Shown here: in pieces, positions 17,027-25,921 of the stretch
How positions within the stretch are numbered: the first letter of the stretch is position 1
How the letters are laid out: every line of letters begins with the position of its first letter
Assembly (NCBI RefSeq): GCF_002355475.1
Contig: NZ_AP014862.1
Coordinates: 2,604,001-2,668,000, forward strand
Direction of reading: 5' to 3'
DNA: 64,000 nt
Source: Pseudomonas furukawaii
GTDB taxonomy: Bacteria > Pseudomonadota > Gammaproteobacteria > Pseudomonadales > Pseudomonadaceae
Made by a program: the position numbers and the translations under genes
The notes under the pieces: model-generated
Told to the model about the DNA's origin: nothing
Seen by the model: only the letters and a program-made list of their open reading frames with translations
Database searches by the model: none

Positions 17027-18085
17027 ATGACGACCACCAGCCGCGCCGTCCGCCACGGCGTGTTCCTGCTCCTGACCGTCGCCGCGCTGCTGACGGTGGC
17101 GGGCTGCGCGTCGCGGCCGGAGCCGCCGCCCGTGGTGGTTTCCGCCAGCACCTGGCGCCAGGTGGACCGGGATATCGCCGCCGCCTCCCTGGCGGCCACC
17201 GGGCAGGCGCGAGGCTACGCCCAGGACGCCATGGAGCGCTGGATGGACCTGGTCTACCAGCGCACCGACAGCCACTACATTCCCTGGTTCTCCAGCTTCT
17301 GGACCCGCAAGTGGCTGGGCATGAAAGTCACCTGGTACCGGCTCAGCGCCGACGATCAGCACGACGACACCGTGGAGCGCCTGGCCCGCTACCTGCAGGA
17401 GGAATACGACGAGCAGGTACTGGAGCCGGTGGCCCGCGAGCTGAGCCCCGACGACATCATGGAAAAGGCCACCCGGCTCTATGTCCTCCAACTGGACCAG
17501 CGCCTGGACGGCATTCCCCAGCGCCTGGGCGTGCCCCTGGACCAGTTCGAGCGGCACCTGATGGAGATTCCCGCCATCGAAAGCGTGCCCCCGGCCGAAG
17601 GCGCCTCCCTCTACCAGGTGCTGAGCGCCGATCCCCTGGAGAAACTGCCGGCCTACGCCGGGCTCATGACCCGCCTGCGCGAAGCCCCCGGCGGCGCGGG
17701 CGCCTGGGCCACCCACGCGGGGCTCTCCTCCATCACCCGCCAGACCAGCCAGCAGCTCACCTCGGAAATGACCGCCAGCGGTGCCGCCAGCGTGGTGTCC
17801 AGCCTGGTGGGCAGGGTGGCCGGCTCGGTGCTCTCCCTGGGCTTCACCGGCATCAGCGCGATGCTCCAGGAGAACGAGCGGCCGGACCGCGAAGCGCGCC
17901 TGCGCAAGAGCCTGAACGAGGCCTTCGACGAGGAATGGCTGGAGCTGATGCGCAACCCCGACACCGGCGTCATGGCCGGTGTGTTCCACCTTGCCGGGCA
18001 GGTGGAGGGCCGCCTCGGGCGCACCGCCGTCCACCCCATCCGCTTCGAGCCCGAGCCCCGGGTGGTGCCGGTGCCCTGGGACTGA
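17027..18085 (+). CDS. Lipoprotein of unknown function
   Basis: 352 residues. The N-terminus has a lipoprotein signal peptide with lipobox TVAGC, so the mature protein starts at Cys27. The rest is helical and rich in charged residues. The central part has ITRQTSQQLTSEMTASGAAS followed by a glycine/serine-rich hydrophobic stretch (VVSSLVGRVAGSVLSLGFTG, about 258-277) that could be membrane-associated. I recognise no domain. It is a single gene, preceded by a 169-bp gap and followed at once by the regulatory element of operon C1 at 18098. Confidence 0.8.
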   Translation: MTTTSRAVRHGVFLLLTVAALLTVAGCASRPEPPPVVVSASTWRQVDRDIAAASLAATGQARGYAQDAMERWMDLVYQRTDSHYIPWFSSFWTRKWLGMKVTWYRLSADDQHDDTVERLARYLQEEYDEQVLEPVARELSPDDIMEKATRLYVLQLDQRLDGIPQRLGVPLDQFERHLMEIPAIESVPPAEGASLYQVLSADPLEKLPAYAGLMTRLREAPGGAGAWATHAGLSSITRQTSQQLTSEMTASGAASVVSSLVGRVAGSVLSLGFTGISAMLQENERPDREARLRKSLNEAFDEEWLELMRNPDTGVMAGVFHLAGQVEGRLGRTAVHPIRFEPEPRVVPVPWD

Positions 18086-18097
18086 CGCCCGCCTGCG

Positions 18098-18161
18098 TGT
18101 CATGAAATGAAAAGCCCCTGTCGCCCTATGAGAAGCCTGTGGGGGGGCGCTTCCCTAGAGT
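18098..18161 (+). promoter_or_regulatory. Activator site and promoter of operon C1 (matches 26063-26126)
   Basis: Two direct repeats lie 21 bp apart: TGTCATGAAATGAAAAGC (18098-18115) and TGTCGCCCTATGAGAAGC (18119-18136), consensus TGTC-N5-ATGA-R-AAGC. The -10 box TAGAGT is at 18156-18161, so the downstream repeat covers the -35 position, as for an AraC-type class II activator. The same arrangement, with exactly the same distances, is at 26063-26126. The predicted 5' leader before the gene at 18214 is about 45 bases. Confidence 0.8.
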
Positions 18162-18213
18162 CCAATCCACGGGACCCTTTCCCGAAGACAAGAATCCAGA
18201 TGGGAGACCAGGC

Positions 18214-19194
18214 ATGGCCAAAGCCGTTCGTTTCTATGAGACCGGGGGGCCGGAAGTGCTCCGCTACGAAGACGTGGAGGTGGGCGACCCGGGCCCGGGC
18301 GAAGTGCGTATCCGCCACGTGGCCGTTGGCCTGAACTACGCCGACACCTATTTCCGCAACGGCACCTACCCCATTCCGCTGCCCAACGGCATCGGCGTGG
18401 AAGCCTCGGGCGTGGTGACCGCCCTGGGCGAGGGCGTGGACAACGTGGCCCTGGGTGACCGCGTGACCTACACCGGCTTCCTCAATACCCTCGGCGCCTA
18501 CAGCACCGAGCGCCTGGTGTCCGCCGCGCCGCTGATCCGCCTGCCGGAAAGCATCGCCTTCGAGACCGCCGCCGCCATGACCATGCGCGGGCTCACCTCC
18601 GCCTACCTGATGCGCCGCATCCATGCCTTCCGCGAGGGCGACAGCATCCTGCTGCACGCGGCCGCCGGTGGCGTCGGCCTGATCGTCTCCCAGTGGGCCA
18701 AGCTGCTGGGCCTGACCGTGATCGGCACCGTGTCCACCGAGGCCAAGGCCGAGGTCGCCCGCGCCCACGGTTGCGACCACGTCATCAACTACAGCGAGGA
18801 AGACATCGCCAAGCGGGTGCGCGAGCTCACCGGCGGACGCGGCGTGGACGTGGTCTTCGACAGCGTCGGCAAGGCCACCTTCATGGCCTCCCTGGATTCC
18901 CTCAAGCGCCGTGGACTGCTGGTCTGCGTGGGCACCGCCTCCGGCCCGATCCCGGCCTTCGACCCGGTGCTGCTGGCCATGAAGGGATCGCTCTACATGA
19001 CCCGCCCGGCGCTCGCCGACTACATCGCCGACCCGGCGGAAAAGGCCGATCTGGTGGGCGAGCTGTTCGACCACGTGGGTGCCGGTCGCATTCGCATCGA
19101 CATCAACCAGCACTACGCACTGGCGGACGCGGTCCAGGCCCATCGTGACCTGGAATCCCGCAAGACCACCGGTTCGTCCATCTTCGTCATCTAG
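18214..19194 (+). CDS. Quinone oxidoreductase-like MDR-family enzyme
   Basis: 326 residues from ATG 18214, with GGGAG eight bases upstream. It is a zinc-free medium-chain dehydrogenase: an N-terminal GroES-like domain (GPGEVRIRHVAVGLNYADTY) and a Rossmann domain with AAAGGVG at 149-155. No zinc-binding Cys or His cluster is present. These enzymes reduce quinones or enones with NADPH. It is the first gene of operon C1 and lies 10 bp before the TauD-type dioxygenase gene. Enoyl or alkenal reduction on a pathway intermediate is as likely as quinone reduction. Confidence 0.9.
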   Translation: MAKAVRFYETGGPEVLRYEDVEVGDPGPGEVRIRHVAVGLNYADTYFRNGTYPIPLPNGIGVEASGVVTALGEGVDNVALGDRVTYTGFLNTLGAYSTERLVSAAPLIRLPESIAFETAAAMTMRGLTSAYLMRRIHAFREGDSILLHAAAGGVGLIVSQWAKLLGLTVIGTVSTEAKAEVARAHGCDHVINYSEEDIAKRVRELTGGRGVDVVFDSVGKATFMASLDSLKRRGLLVCVGTASGPIPAFDPVLLAMKGSLYMTRPALADYIADPAEKADLVGELFDHVGAGRIRIDINQHYALADAVQAHRDLESRKTTGSSIFVI

Positions 19195-19204
19195 GGAGCC
19201 GGCC

Positions 19205-20053
19205 ATGCGTGTCGAACCACTCACCTGCGCCATAGGCGCCGAGATCAGCGGCGTGAACCTGGGCGACGCGGCCCGCGACGAGGGCCTGTTCGCCGAGATC
19301 AAGGCGCTGCTGCTGCAGCACAAGGTGCTGTTCCTGCGGGACCAGGACATCGACCGGGCCGACCACGTGGCCTTCGCCCGTCGTTTCGGCGAACTGGAGG
19401 ACCACCCCGTGGCCGGCAGCGACCCGGAGCATCCGGGCCTGGTGCGCATCTACAAGAACCCCGACCAGCCCAACGACCGCTACGAGAACGCCTGGCACAC
19501 CGACGCCACCTGGCGCGAGGTCCCGCCGATGGGCTGCGTGCTGCGTTGCGTGGAATGCCCGCCGGTGGGCGGTGACACCATGTGGGCGAACATGGCCCTG
19601 GCCTACGAGAAGCTGCCGGACGAGGTGAAGGTCCGTATCGAGGGCCTGCGCGCCCGCCACAGCATCGAAGCCAGCTTCGGCGCCGCCATGCCCATGGAGA
19701 AGCGCCTGGCCCTCAAGGCCCAGTTCCCCGATGCCGAGCATCCGGTGGTGCGTATTCACCCGGAAACCGGCGAGAAGATCCTCTTCGTCAACGCCTTCAC
19801 CACCCATTTCACCAACTACCACACCCCCGAGCGCGTGCGGTACGGCCAGGACTTCAGCCTGGGCGCCAGCGACCTGCTGCGCTACCTGGTGAGCCAGGCC
19901 TACATCCCCGAGTACCAGGTGCGCTGGCGCTGGAAGCCCAACAGCGTGGCCATCTGGGACAACCGCTCCACCCAGCACTACGCCGTCATGGATTACCCGC
20001 CCTGCGTCCGCAAGATGGAGCGCGCGGGGATCATCGGCGACAAACCCTACTGA
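19205..20053 (+). CDS. TauD/TfdA-family 2-oxoglutarate-dependent dioxygenase
   Basis: 282 residues from ATG 19205, just after GGGAGCC. The iron facial triad is His98-x-Asp100 (WHTDATW) and His258 (STQHYAV), with Arg269 or Arg273 for the 2-oxoglutarate carboxylate. The reaction is hydroxylation next to a leaving group with formation of succinate and CO2. In this family that releases sulfite from taurine-type sulfonates, sulfate from alkyl sulfates, or phenol from phenoxyacetates. The YeiH exporter gene at the end of the same operon makes a sulfonate or sulfate-ester substrate worth considering, but the sequence does not decide it. Confidence 0.92.
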   Translation: MRVEPLTCAIGAEISGVNLGDAARDEGLFAEIKALLLQHKVLFLRDQDIDRADHVAFARRFGELEDHPVAGSDPEHPGLVRIYKNPDQPNDRYENAWHTDATWREVPPMGCVLRCVECPPVGGDTMWANMALAYEKLPDEVKVRIEGLRARHSIEASFGAAMPMEKRLALKAQFPDAEHPVVRIHPETGEKILFVNAFTTHFTNYHTPERVRYGQDFSLGASDLLRYLVSQAYIPEYQVRWRWKPNSVAIWDNRSTQHYAVMDYPPCVRKMERAGIIGDKPY

Positions 20054-20121
20054 CCTGCGATCCGAACGGCCGGCGCCTGCCGGCCACATCTGCCGAACAA
20101 GAACATAACGAGGACATTTCC

Positions 20122-21174
20122 ATGCAATTCTTCGACGACTCCCTGCACCCGGAAAACATGCAGAAGGTGGTCATCACCGTGGCGCCCTACGGCCCCGAGT
20201 GGATGCCGGCCGACTTCCCCGAGGACATCCCGGTGACCATGGACGAGCAGATCCAGAAAGCCGTGGACTGCTACGAAGCGGGGGCCACCGTGCTCCACCT
20301 GCACGTGCGTGAACTGGACGGCACCGGCTCCAAGCGCCTGTCCAAGTTCAACGAACTGATCGCCGGCGTGCGCGAAGCGGTGCCGGACATGATCATCCAG
20401 GTGGGCGGCTCCATCTCCTTCGCCCCGGAAGGCGAGGGCGAGGCGGCCAAGTGGCTGTCCGACGACACCCGCCACATGCTGGCGGAGCTGACGCCCAAGC
20501 CGGACCAGGTGACGGTCGCCATCAACACCACCCAGATGAACATCATGGAGCTGCTCTACCCGGAGTACCTGGAAGGCACCTCCCTGGCCCACCCGGCCTA
20601 CCAGGCCGCCTACAGCGAAATGACCGTGCCGGCCGGCCCGGCCTGGGTCGAGGAACACCTCAAGCGCCTCACCGCCAACGGCATCCAGCCGCACTTCCAG
20701 CTCACCGGCATGCACGCCCTGGAAACCCTCGAGCGCCTGGTGCGCAAGGGCGTCTACAAGGGCCCGCTGAACCTGACCTGGATCGGCATCGGCGGCGGCT
20801 TCGACGGCCCGAACCCCTTCAACTTCTTCAACTTCATCCACCGTGCGCCGGATGGCTGCACCCTGACCGCCGAGTCCCTGCTGAAGAACGTCCTGCCGTT
20901 CAACGCCATGGCCCTGGCCATGGGCCTGCATCCCCGCGTCGGCATCGAGGACACCATCATCGACCAGCACGGCAAGCGCTTCACCTCCGTGCAGCAGATC
21001 CAGCAGACCGTGCGCATCGCCCACGAACTGGGCCGCGAGATCGCCACGGGCAAGGAGGCGCGCGAAATCTACCGGATCGGCGTGCAGTACAAGGATGCGG
21101 AAGAAACCCTGCGCATGAACGGCATGGCGCCGAACCGCCAGCCGGGCCAGAAGCAGGTTCCCCTGCGCGCCTGA
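20122..21174 (+). CDS. BKACE-family beta-keto acid cleavage enzyme (DUF849)
   Basis: 350 residues. The zinc ligands at the end of the first barrel strands are visible in VLHLHVRE (His59, His61), and the late VGIEDTI provides the conserved acidic residue. Family members condense a beta-keto acid with acetyl-CoA and release acetoacetate and a new CoA ester; known substrates are 3-keto-5-aminohexanoate and dehydrocarnitine. In this operon it probably cuts the keto acid formed by the oxidising enzymes upstream. No CoA-transferase or thiolase gene is present nearby. The gene follows the dioxygenase gene after 68 bp. Confidence 0.92.
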   Translation: MQFFDDSLHPENMQKVVITVAPYGPEWMPADFPEDIPVTMDEQIQKAVDCYEAGATVLHLHVRELDGTGSKRLSKFNELIAGVREAVPDMIIQVGGSISFAPEGEGEAAKWLSDDTRHMLAELTPKPDQVTVAINTTQMNIMELLYPEYLEGTSLAHPAYQAAYSEMTVPAGPAWVEEHLKRLTANGIQPHFQLTGMHALETLERLVRKGVYKGPLNLTWIGIGGGFDGPNPFNFFNFIHRAPDGCTLTAESLLKNVLPFNAMALAMGLHPRVGIEDTIIDQHGKRFTSVQQIQQTVRIAHELGREIATGKEAREIYRIGVQYKDAEETLRMNGMAPNRQPGQKQVPLRA

Positions 21175-21186
21175 CCGGTGCGCACG

Positions 21187-21211
21187 CGGGCCGGCCCACA
21201 AGGCTGGCCCG
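21187..21211 (+). other. Intercistronic hairpin after the BKACE gene
   Basis: CGGGCCGGCC pairs with GGCTGGCCCG over 10 bp (one G-U) around a 5-base loop. It lies 13 bp after the BKACE stop and is followed by another GC-rich inverted repeat (GGGCGG and CCGCCC, 21218-21235). There is no T-run, so RNA processing or partial termination is more likely than a full stop. Confidence 0.55.
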
Positions 21212-21296
21212 GGGCAGGGCGGCGAACGGCCGCCCGGCCGACTAGCGTGATCAAGACACAAGAACAAGAAACGCACAGACCCCAGGTACCCACGTC

Positions 21297-22598
21297 ATGG
21301 CTTTTCATCCCGCTGCCGCCTCGGCCGAGTTCGACGACTCGACCGTCAACGTCCCCCGCACCTACGCCTGGGTGGTCTTCGCCCTGACCTTCGGCCTGCT
21401 GATCTCCGACTACATGTCCCGGCAGGTGCTCAATGCGGTGTTTCCCCTGCTCAAGCACGAATGGGCCCTGAGCGATTCCCAGCTCGGCCTGCTCAGCGGC
21501 ATCGTCGCCCTGATGGTGGGGTTGCTGACCTTCCCCCTGTCGCTGCTGGCCGACCGTTGGGGCCGGGTGCGCAGCCTGGTGCTGATGGCCACCCTCTGGA
21601 GCCTGGCCACCCTCGGCTGCAGCCTGGCGGACAACTTCCAGCACATGTTCATCGCGCGCTTCTTCGTCGGCGTGGGCGAGGCGGCCTACGGCAGCGTCGG
21701 CATCGCCGTGGTGCTCTCGGTCTTCCCCCGGCACCTGCGCGCCACCCTGACCGGGGCCTTCATGGCCGGCGGCATGTTCGGCTCGGTGCTGGGCATGGCC
21801 CTGGGCGGCGTCCTCGCCGAGCACCTGGGCTGGCGCTGGGCGTTCGCCGGCATGGCCCTGTTCGGCCTGCTGCTGGCCAGCGTCTACCCCCTGGTGGTGA
21901 AGTCGTCGCGCATTGGCTGCACACCGAAAACGGCGGGCGAGGGCGGAGCCTGCAGGCAACCGCTGAAAAGCCTGTTCGCCAGCCGCTCGGTGGTCTGCGC
22001 CTATATCGGCAGCGGCCTGCAGCTGTTCGTCGGCGCCGCCGTGATGGTCTGGTTCCCCAGCTACCTGAACCGCTACTACTTCATGGACACCGACCAGGCC
22101 GGCGTGGTCTCGGCCATCATCGTGCTGGCCGGCGGCACCGGGATGATCCTCTGCGGCATCCTCAGCGACCGCCTGTGCCGCAACGCCCCGGACCGAAAGA
22201 TCGCCCTGGCCATCGGCTATTGCCTGCTGAGCTGCGTCCTGCTGTTCCTGGCCTTCCAGCTGCAGCCGGGCCTGGTCCAGCTGGTGATCATCGCCCTGGG
22301 CATGCTGGTGGCCACCGGCACCTCCGGCCCCGCCGGTGCCATGGTGGCCAACCTCACCCATTTCTCGGTGCACGGCACCGCCTTCGCCACCCTTACCCTG
22401 GCCAACAACCTGCTGGGCCTGGCCCCCGGGCCCTACCTGACCGGCGTGCTGGCCGACCGCCTCGGCCTGGACCACGCCTTCCAGCTCATTCCCCTCATCA
22501 GCATCGCCGCCGCCCTGGTGTTCTTCTACGCCAAGCGTCACTACCACCGTGACATCGCCCGGCTGGCACCGCTGATGGCCCAAGGAGACCCGTCGTGA
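21297..22598 (+). CDS. MFS transporter, Spinster-like
   Basis: 433 residues with about 12 membrane helices. The first helix carries the pattern ISDYMSRQVLNAVFPLLKHE, and the loop between helices 2 and 3 has the MFS signature LADRWGRVRS. A long central loop contains a Cys-rich segment (IGCTPKTAGEGGACRQP). This style of N-terminus is seen in carriers for organic acids and aromatic acids. As the only inner-membrane carrier encoded in the middle of operon C1 it is the likely importer of the growth substrate. Its stop overlaps the next gene (GTGA at 22595-22598), showing translational coupling. Confidence 0.9.
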   Translation: MAFHPAAASAEFDDSTVNVPRTYAWVVFALTFGLLISDYMSRQVLNAVFPLLKHEWALSDSQLGLLSGIVALMVGLLTFPLSLLADRWGRVRSLVLMATLWSLATLGCSLADNFQHMFIARFFVGVGEAAYGSVGIAVVLSVFPRHLRATLTGAFMAGGMFGSVLGMALGGVLAEHLGWRWAFAGMALFGLLLASVYPLVVKSSRIGCTPKTAGEGGACRQPLKSLFASRSVVCAYIGSGLQLFVGAAVMVWFPSYLNRYYFMDTDQAGVVSAIIVLAGGTGMILCGILSDRLCRNAPDRKIALAIGYCLLSCVLLFLAFQLQPGLVQLVIIALGMLVATGTSGPAGAMVANLTHFSVHGTAFATLTLANNLLGLAPGPYLTGVLADRLGLDHAFQLIPLISIAAALVFFYAKRHYHRDIARLAPLMAQGDPS

Positions 22599-23263
22599 AA
22601 GCCCTGTCCATCGAGATGTCCTTCGATTTCATCTGCCCCTGGTGCCTCATCGGCAAGCGCAACCTGGAAAAGGCCCTGGCCTCCCTGGCCGCGAGCCGCC
22701 CCGAGGTGCCGGTACATGTGCAGTGGCGTGGCGTGCAACTGCTGCCGGACCTGCCCGTCGAGGGCGTGCCCTTCGCCGAGTTCTACCGGCGCCGCCTGGG
22801 CAGCGAGGCGGCGGTGAAGGCCCGCCAGGCCCAGGTGCAGGAGGCGGCCTACCACGCCGACGTGGACATCGACCTGGCGCGCATCCGGCGCATGCCCAAC
22901 ACCGCCAATGCCCATCGCCTGCTGGAGCGCGCGGCGGAGCGGGGCAGCCAGACCCAGTTGAACGCTCTGCTGGAGGGGCTGTTCGCCGCCTACTTCCAGC
23001 AAGGCGAGGACCTGGGCGACCGCGACCTGCTGCTGAAACTCGCCCGTCGTTGCGGTTTCGACCCTGAGGTCCTGGCCCCGGTGCTGTCCGACGAGGGCCG
23101 TCCCTATGTCGGGCGCGTGGCCGTCCCCGACAACCGCGCGGTGCCGTCCTTCGTCCTCGACGGCGCCATCTCCCTGGCCGGCGCCCAGCCGTCCTGGCTG
23201 ATGCTGGCCCAGTTGCACCGCGCCCTCGAGGCCCGTGGCGGCGCGGAGGCGCGAAGCGCATGA
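22595..23263 (+). CDS. DsbA-family oxidoreductase (FrnE/2-hydroxychromene-2-carboxylate isomerase type)
   Basis: 222 residues from a GTG start that overlaps the MFS stop; AAGGAG lies upstream at 22582-22587. The thioredoxin-fold active site is CPWC at 14-17, directly after strand one (SIEMSFDFICPWC), without a signal peptide, so the protein is cytoplasmic. This matches the FrnE and HCCA-isomerase branch of the DsbA superfamily, whose members act on polyketides or glutathione adducts. Retention of the CxxC motif suggests thiol chemistry rather than glutathione-dependent isomerisation. Its stop also overlaps the next start (ATGA). Confidence 0.87.
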   Translation: MKALSIEMSFDFICPWCLIGKRNLEKALASLAASRPEVPVHVQWRGVQLLPDLPVEGVPFAEFYRRRLGSEAAVKARQAQVQEAAYHADVDIDLARIRRMPNTANAHRLLERAAERGSQTQLNALLEGLFAAYFQQGEDLGDRDLLLKLARRCGFDPEVLAPVLSDEGRPYVGRVAVPDNRAVPSFVLDGAISLAGAQPSWLMLAQLHRALEARGGAEARSA

Positions 23264-23595
23264 CCCGCCTGCTGGAAGTCCCGACGGACAAGGTCCCGGC
23301 GCCCGGGAGCCGCAGCCTGATCCACCATGAAGGCGGCTGCGTGGTGCTGTTCAACCAGGACGGCGCGCTCTACGCCCTCGACGATGCCTGCCCGCACAAC
23401 GGCGCCTCGCTGTTCTGCGGACGCCTGCAGGGCCGGCTGCTGCAGTGCCCGGCCCACGGCCTGCGCTTCGACCTGGCCAGTGGCCGCGTACCCGGCGTCA
23501 CCGGTTTCGGCGCCACCACCTACGCCCTGGAGGAGCGCCAGGGCCGCCTGTTCATCGATCTGTCCCGGCGCCGCGCCGAGGAGTGCCTGCCATGA
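23260..23595 (+). CDS. Rieske [2Fe-2S] ferredoxin-like protein
   Basis: 111 residues. The two cluster-binding loops are CPHNGASL (Cys44, His46) and CPAHGLRF (Cys63, His66), with the usual 16 residues between them. The protein consists of the Rieske domain alone, like NirD or the ferredoxin of toluene dioxygenases. The operon has no Rieske oxygenase, so its electron partner is not obvious; the TauD-type enzyme should not need one. It is translationally coupled on both sides (ATGA overlaps at 23260 and 23592). A redox partner may be encoded elsewhere in the genome. Confidence 0.9.
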   Translation: MTRLLEVPTDKVPAPGSRSLIHHEGGCVVLFNQDGALYALDDACPHNGASLFCGRLQGRLLQCPAHGLRFDLASGRVPGVTGFGATTYALEERQGRLFIDLSRRRAEECLP

Positions 23596-24602
23596 CCGCC
23601 CTGTCCATCAGCGCGCTGGGGTCGCGCAGCCGGGTGCTGATGCCCGGCATCATCGTCAGCGCCATGGTCGCCGCCGCGGCCACCTTCCTCTCCGAGCACT
23701 ACGGCGCCCCGGTGATGCTCTTCGCGTTGCTGCTGGGATTGTCGGTGAATTTCCTCGCCGCCGACGGCGTCTGCAAGCCGGGCATCGAGTTCACCGCCCG
23801 CGAGGTGCTGCGGGTCGGGGTGGCGCTGCTGGGCCTGCGCATCACCCTGGAGCAGATCGCCTCCCTCGGCTGGCAGCCGGTGGCCATGGTGGTGGCGCTG
23901 GTGGCGATCACCATCCTCCTGTCGGTGGCGGTGGCGCGCCTGCTGGGGTTCAACAGCCTGTTCGGCCTGCTCACCGGTGGCGCCACCGCCATCTGCGGCG
24001 CTTCGGCCGCCCTGGCCCTGGCGGCGGCGCTGCCGTCCCATCCGCAGAAGGAGCGCGCCACGCTGTTCACCGTGATCGGCGTATCGGCCCTGTCCACCCT
24101 GGCGATGATCCTCTACCCGATGATCGCCCAGTCCCTGGGCCTCTCGCCGCTGCACGCGGGGCTCTTCATCGGCGGCACCATCCACGACGTGGCCCAGGTG
24201 GTCGGCGCCGGCTACAGCATGGGCCACGAAACCGGCGACAGCGCCACCGTGGTCAAGCTGATGCGGGTGGCCATGCTGCTGCCGGTGATCCTCTGCGCCG
24301 CCATGATCACCCGCGCCCGAGGCGCCGAGCCGGGCAGCAAGCGGCCGCCGTTGCTGCCCTGGTTCGCAGTGGGCTTCTTCATCCTGGCCGCCGTCAACAG
24401 CACCGGCTTCATCCCGGAGCTGGTGCAGCAGGCGGGCAACGAGCTGTCCCGCTGGTGCCTGGTGATCGCCATCAGCGCCCTGGGCATGAAAACCCAACTC
24501 AAGGAACTGGCCTCGGTGGGCATCAAGCCGATCCTGCTGATGGTGGGGGAGACCGCCTTCCTCGCCGTCCTGGTGCTGGCGATGCTGCACTGGGGGTTCT
24601 GA
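23592..24602 (+). CDS. YeiH-family putative sulfate/sulfite exporter
   Basis: 336 residues from the ATG at 23592 that overlaps the previous stop. About ten membrane helices. Family landmarks are ADGVCKPGIEFTAREVLRVGVALLG, LTGGATAICGASAALA and the GGTIHDVAQVVGAGYSMG segment. The family (UPF0324, YeiH) is annotated as sulfate exporter because members occur in sulfonate-degrading operons, although direct transport data are limited. Being last in an operon with a TauD-type dioxygenase, it may remove sulfite or sulfate made during substrate breakdown. The transcript ends at the terminator at 24660. Confidence 0.88.
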   Translation: MTALSISALGSRSRVLMPGIIVSAMVAAAATFLSEHYGAPVMLFALLLGLSVNFLAADGVCKPGIEFTAREVLRVGVALLGLRITLEQIASLGWQPVAMVVALVAITILLSVAVARLLGFNSLFGLLTGGATAICGASAALALAAALPSHPQKERATLFTVIGVSALSTLAMILYPMIAQSLGLSPLHAGLFIGGTIHDVAQVVGAGYSMGHETGDSATVVKLMRVAMLLPVILCAAMITRARGAEPGSKRPPLLPWFAVGFFILAAVNSTGFIPELVQQAGNELSRWCLVIAISALGMKTQLKELASVGIKPILLMVGETAFLAVLVLAMLHWGF

Positions 24603-24659
24603 CCCTGACTCCTGCTCCCGGCAACGGGGGTCATCGACGCCTGCCACAGCGGGCCTTCA

Positions 24660-24705
24660 CCGCACCGGAGCCTCGTGGATCGGGCTCCCGGCGCGGTTTT
24701 TTTTT
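24660..24705 (+). terminator. Rho-independent terminator of operon C1
   Basis: An imperfect GC-rich stem (CCGCACCGGAGCC against GGGCTCCCGGCGCGG) is followed by nine T residues. It lies 57 bp after the YeiH stop and before the convergent AraC gene. Confidence 0.88.
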
Positions 24706-24807
24706 GCAAGCGGCGGCCACAACACGCGGTGAAGCTTCTTAGGGTGCGCCGTGCGCACCAACACTCCCGCGTGGAGTAACGCTGCGCATGACTCGCCGGA
24801 AACGGCG

Positions 24808-25821
24808 TCATTCCTCGGGTTTGACCTGGTGCTCCCTTCGCCAGGCCGCCGGGGCCATGCCGAACTGGGTGGTGAACCAGCGGGTGAAGGAGCTGGGCGC
24901 CGAGTAGCCGAGCAGGTCGGCGACGCGCGCCAGGGAGTAGCGCGGGTTCTCCATGTAGCGCAGCACCAGGTCGCGGCGCACGTCGTTGATCAGGTCGGAG
25001 AAGGTCACTTCGCTCTCTTCCAGGCGACGCTGCAGGGTGCGCACGTTCATGCCCAGGGACTGGGCGATCTGCTCGATGGTGGCGCGGCCCATGGGCAGCA
25101 GCAGGTAGATGGCCTTGCGCACGTCGTTCAGGGTGGATTGCGGGACTGCGCCGGGCAGGGTTTCCACCAGGCGGCGGGCGTGGCGGGCCATGGCCGGGTC
25201 GGCGAGGGGGTTGGCCTTGTCCAGGTCGGCCGCCTGGCAGACGATGCCGTTGAACTCGCTGCCGAACTCCACCTTGCAGCCGAATACCCGCCGGTGCAGC
25301 TGCAGGTCCGGCGGCGCGTCATGGGTGAAGTTCACCGACAAGGGGCGCCAGCCCGAGCCGAGCAGGGCGCTGCACATGCGGAAGAGCACGCCGATGGCCA
25401 GTTCGATGCCCTGGCGAACGGACATGGGCGGGTCGGTGATGATGTCCTCCCGCAGCACCACGGTCTTGCCCACCTCATCCACGAACAGCGCCAGGGATTC
25501 GTTGAGCAGGTGGCGGTATTGCACGATGGTGTCCAGGGCGTCCCGCAGGGTGGGCTGATGGGACAGCAGCAGGCTGATGGCGCCGAAATCCGACAGTTGG
25601 CGGGATTCGGCCATGCGCAGGCCGAAGGTGGGGCAGCCGCTGGCGCGGGCCGACTCCTCCAGCAGGGTCACCGCCGCCGAGGTGGGCAGGCGCTGTTCGG
25701 GATTCTCCATCAGGGCCTGGCTGAGGCCCACCTGGCGCAGCAGTTGCGCGGGGTTGAGGCCCAGGTGCTGGGCCACCTCGATGTAGTTGGTCAGGGACGC
25801 GGCGCGAACCATTGGGGTCAT
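24808..25821 (-). CDS. AraC-family transcriptional regulator (OruR/ArgR-like), candidate regulator of operons C1 and C2
   Basis: 337 residues from ATG 25821 on the reverse strand. Residues 1-210 form the arabinose-binding-like domain of the PF12625 type (VAQHLGLNPAQLLRQVGLSQ, then FGLRMAESRQLSDFGAISLL). The C-terminal 100 residues are the double HTH, including ATIEQIAQSLGMNVRTLQRR and YSLARVADLLGYSAPSSFTR. Regulators of this type bind two direct repeats about 21 bp apart. Exactly such repeats precede operon C1 (18098) and operon C2 (26063), and a partial copy lies upstream of this gene itself. The inducer is probably the substrate or an intermediate of C1. Confidence 0.92.
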   Translation of the reverse strand: MTPMVRAASLTNYIEVAQHLGLNPAQLLRQVGLSQALMENPEQRLPTSAAVTLLEESARASGCPTFGLRMAESRQLSDFGAISLLLSHQPTLRDALDTIVQYRHLLNESLALFVDEVGKTVVLREDIITDPPMSVRQGIELAIGVLFRMCSALLGSGWRPLSVNFTHDAPPDLQLHRRVFGCKVEFGSEFNGIVCQAADLDKANPLADPAMARHARRLVETLPGAVPQSTLNDVRKAIYLLLPMGRATIEQIAQSLGMNVRTLQRRLEESEVTFSDLINDVRRDLVLRYMENPRYSLARVADLLGYSAPSSFTRWFTTQFGMAPAAWRREHQVKPEE

Positions 25822-25921
25822 GTCTATCGCTGCACTCTTGTTGTGCCGGAGCGGGCCATCGGGGCCACTGCCGGTCGTTCTTGTCGTCTAAAGCGAAGTG
25901 ATTCAGGCGTCGGGGATGGTC

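Noticed and set aside
23260-23595. Rieske ferredoxin as electron donor to the GbcA-like oxygenase at 972
   Set aside because: GbcA-type enzymes use a flavin reductase with its own plant-type ferredoxin domain, and the two genes lie in different regulatory units.
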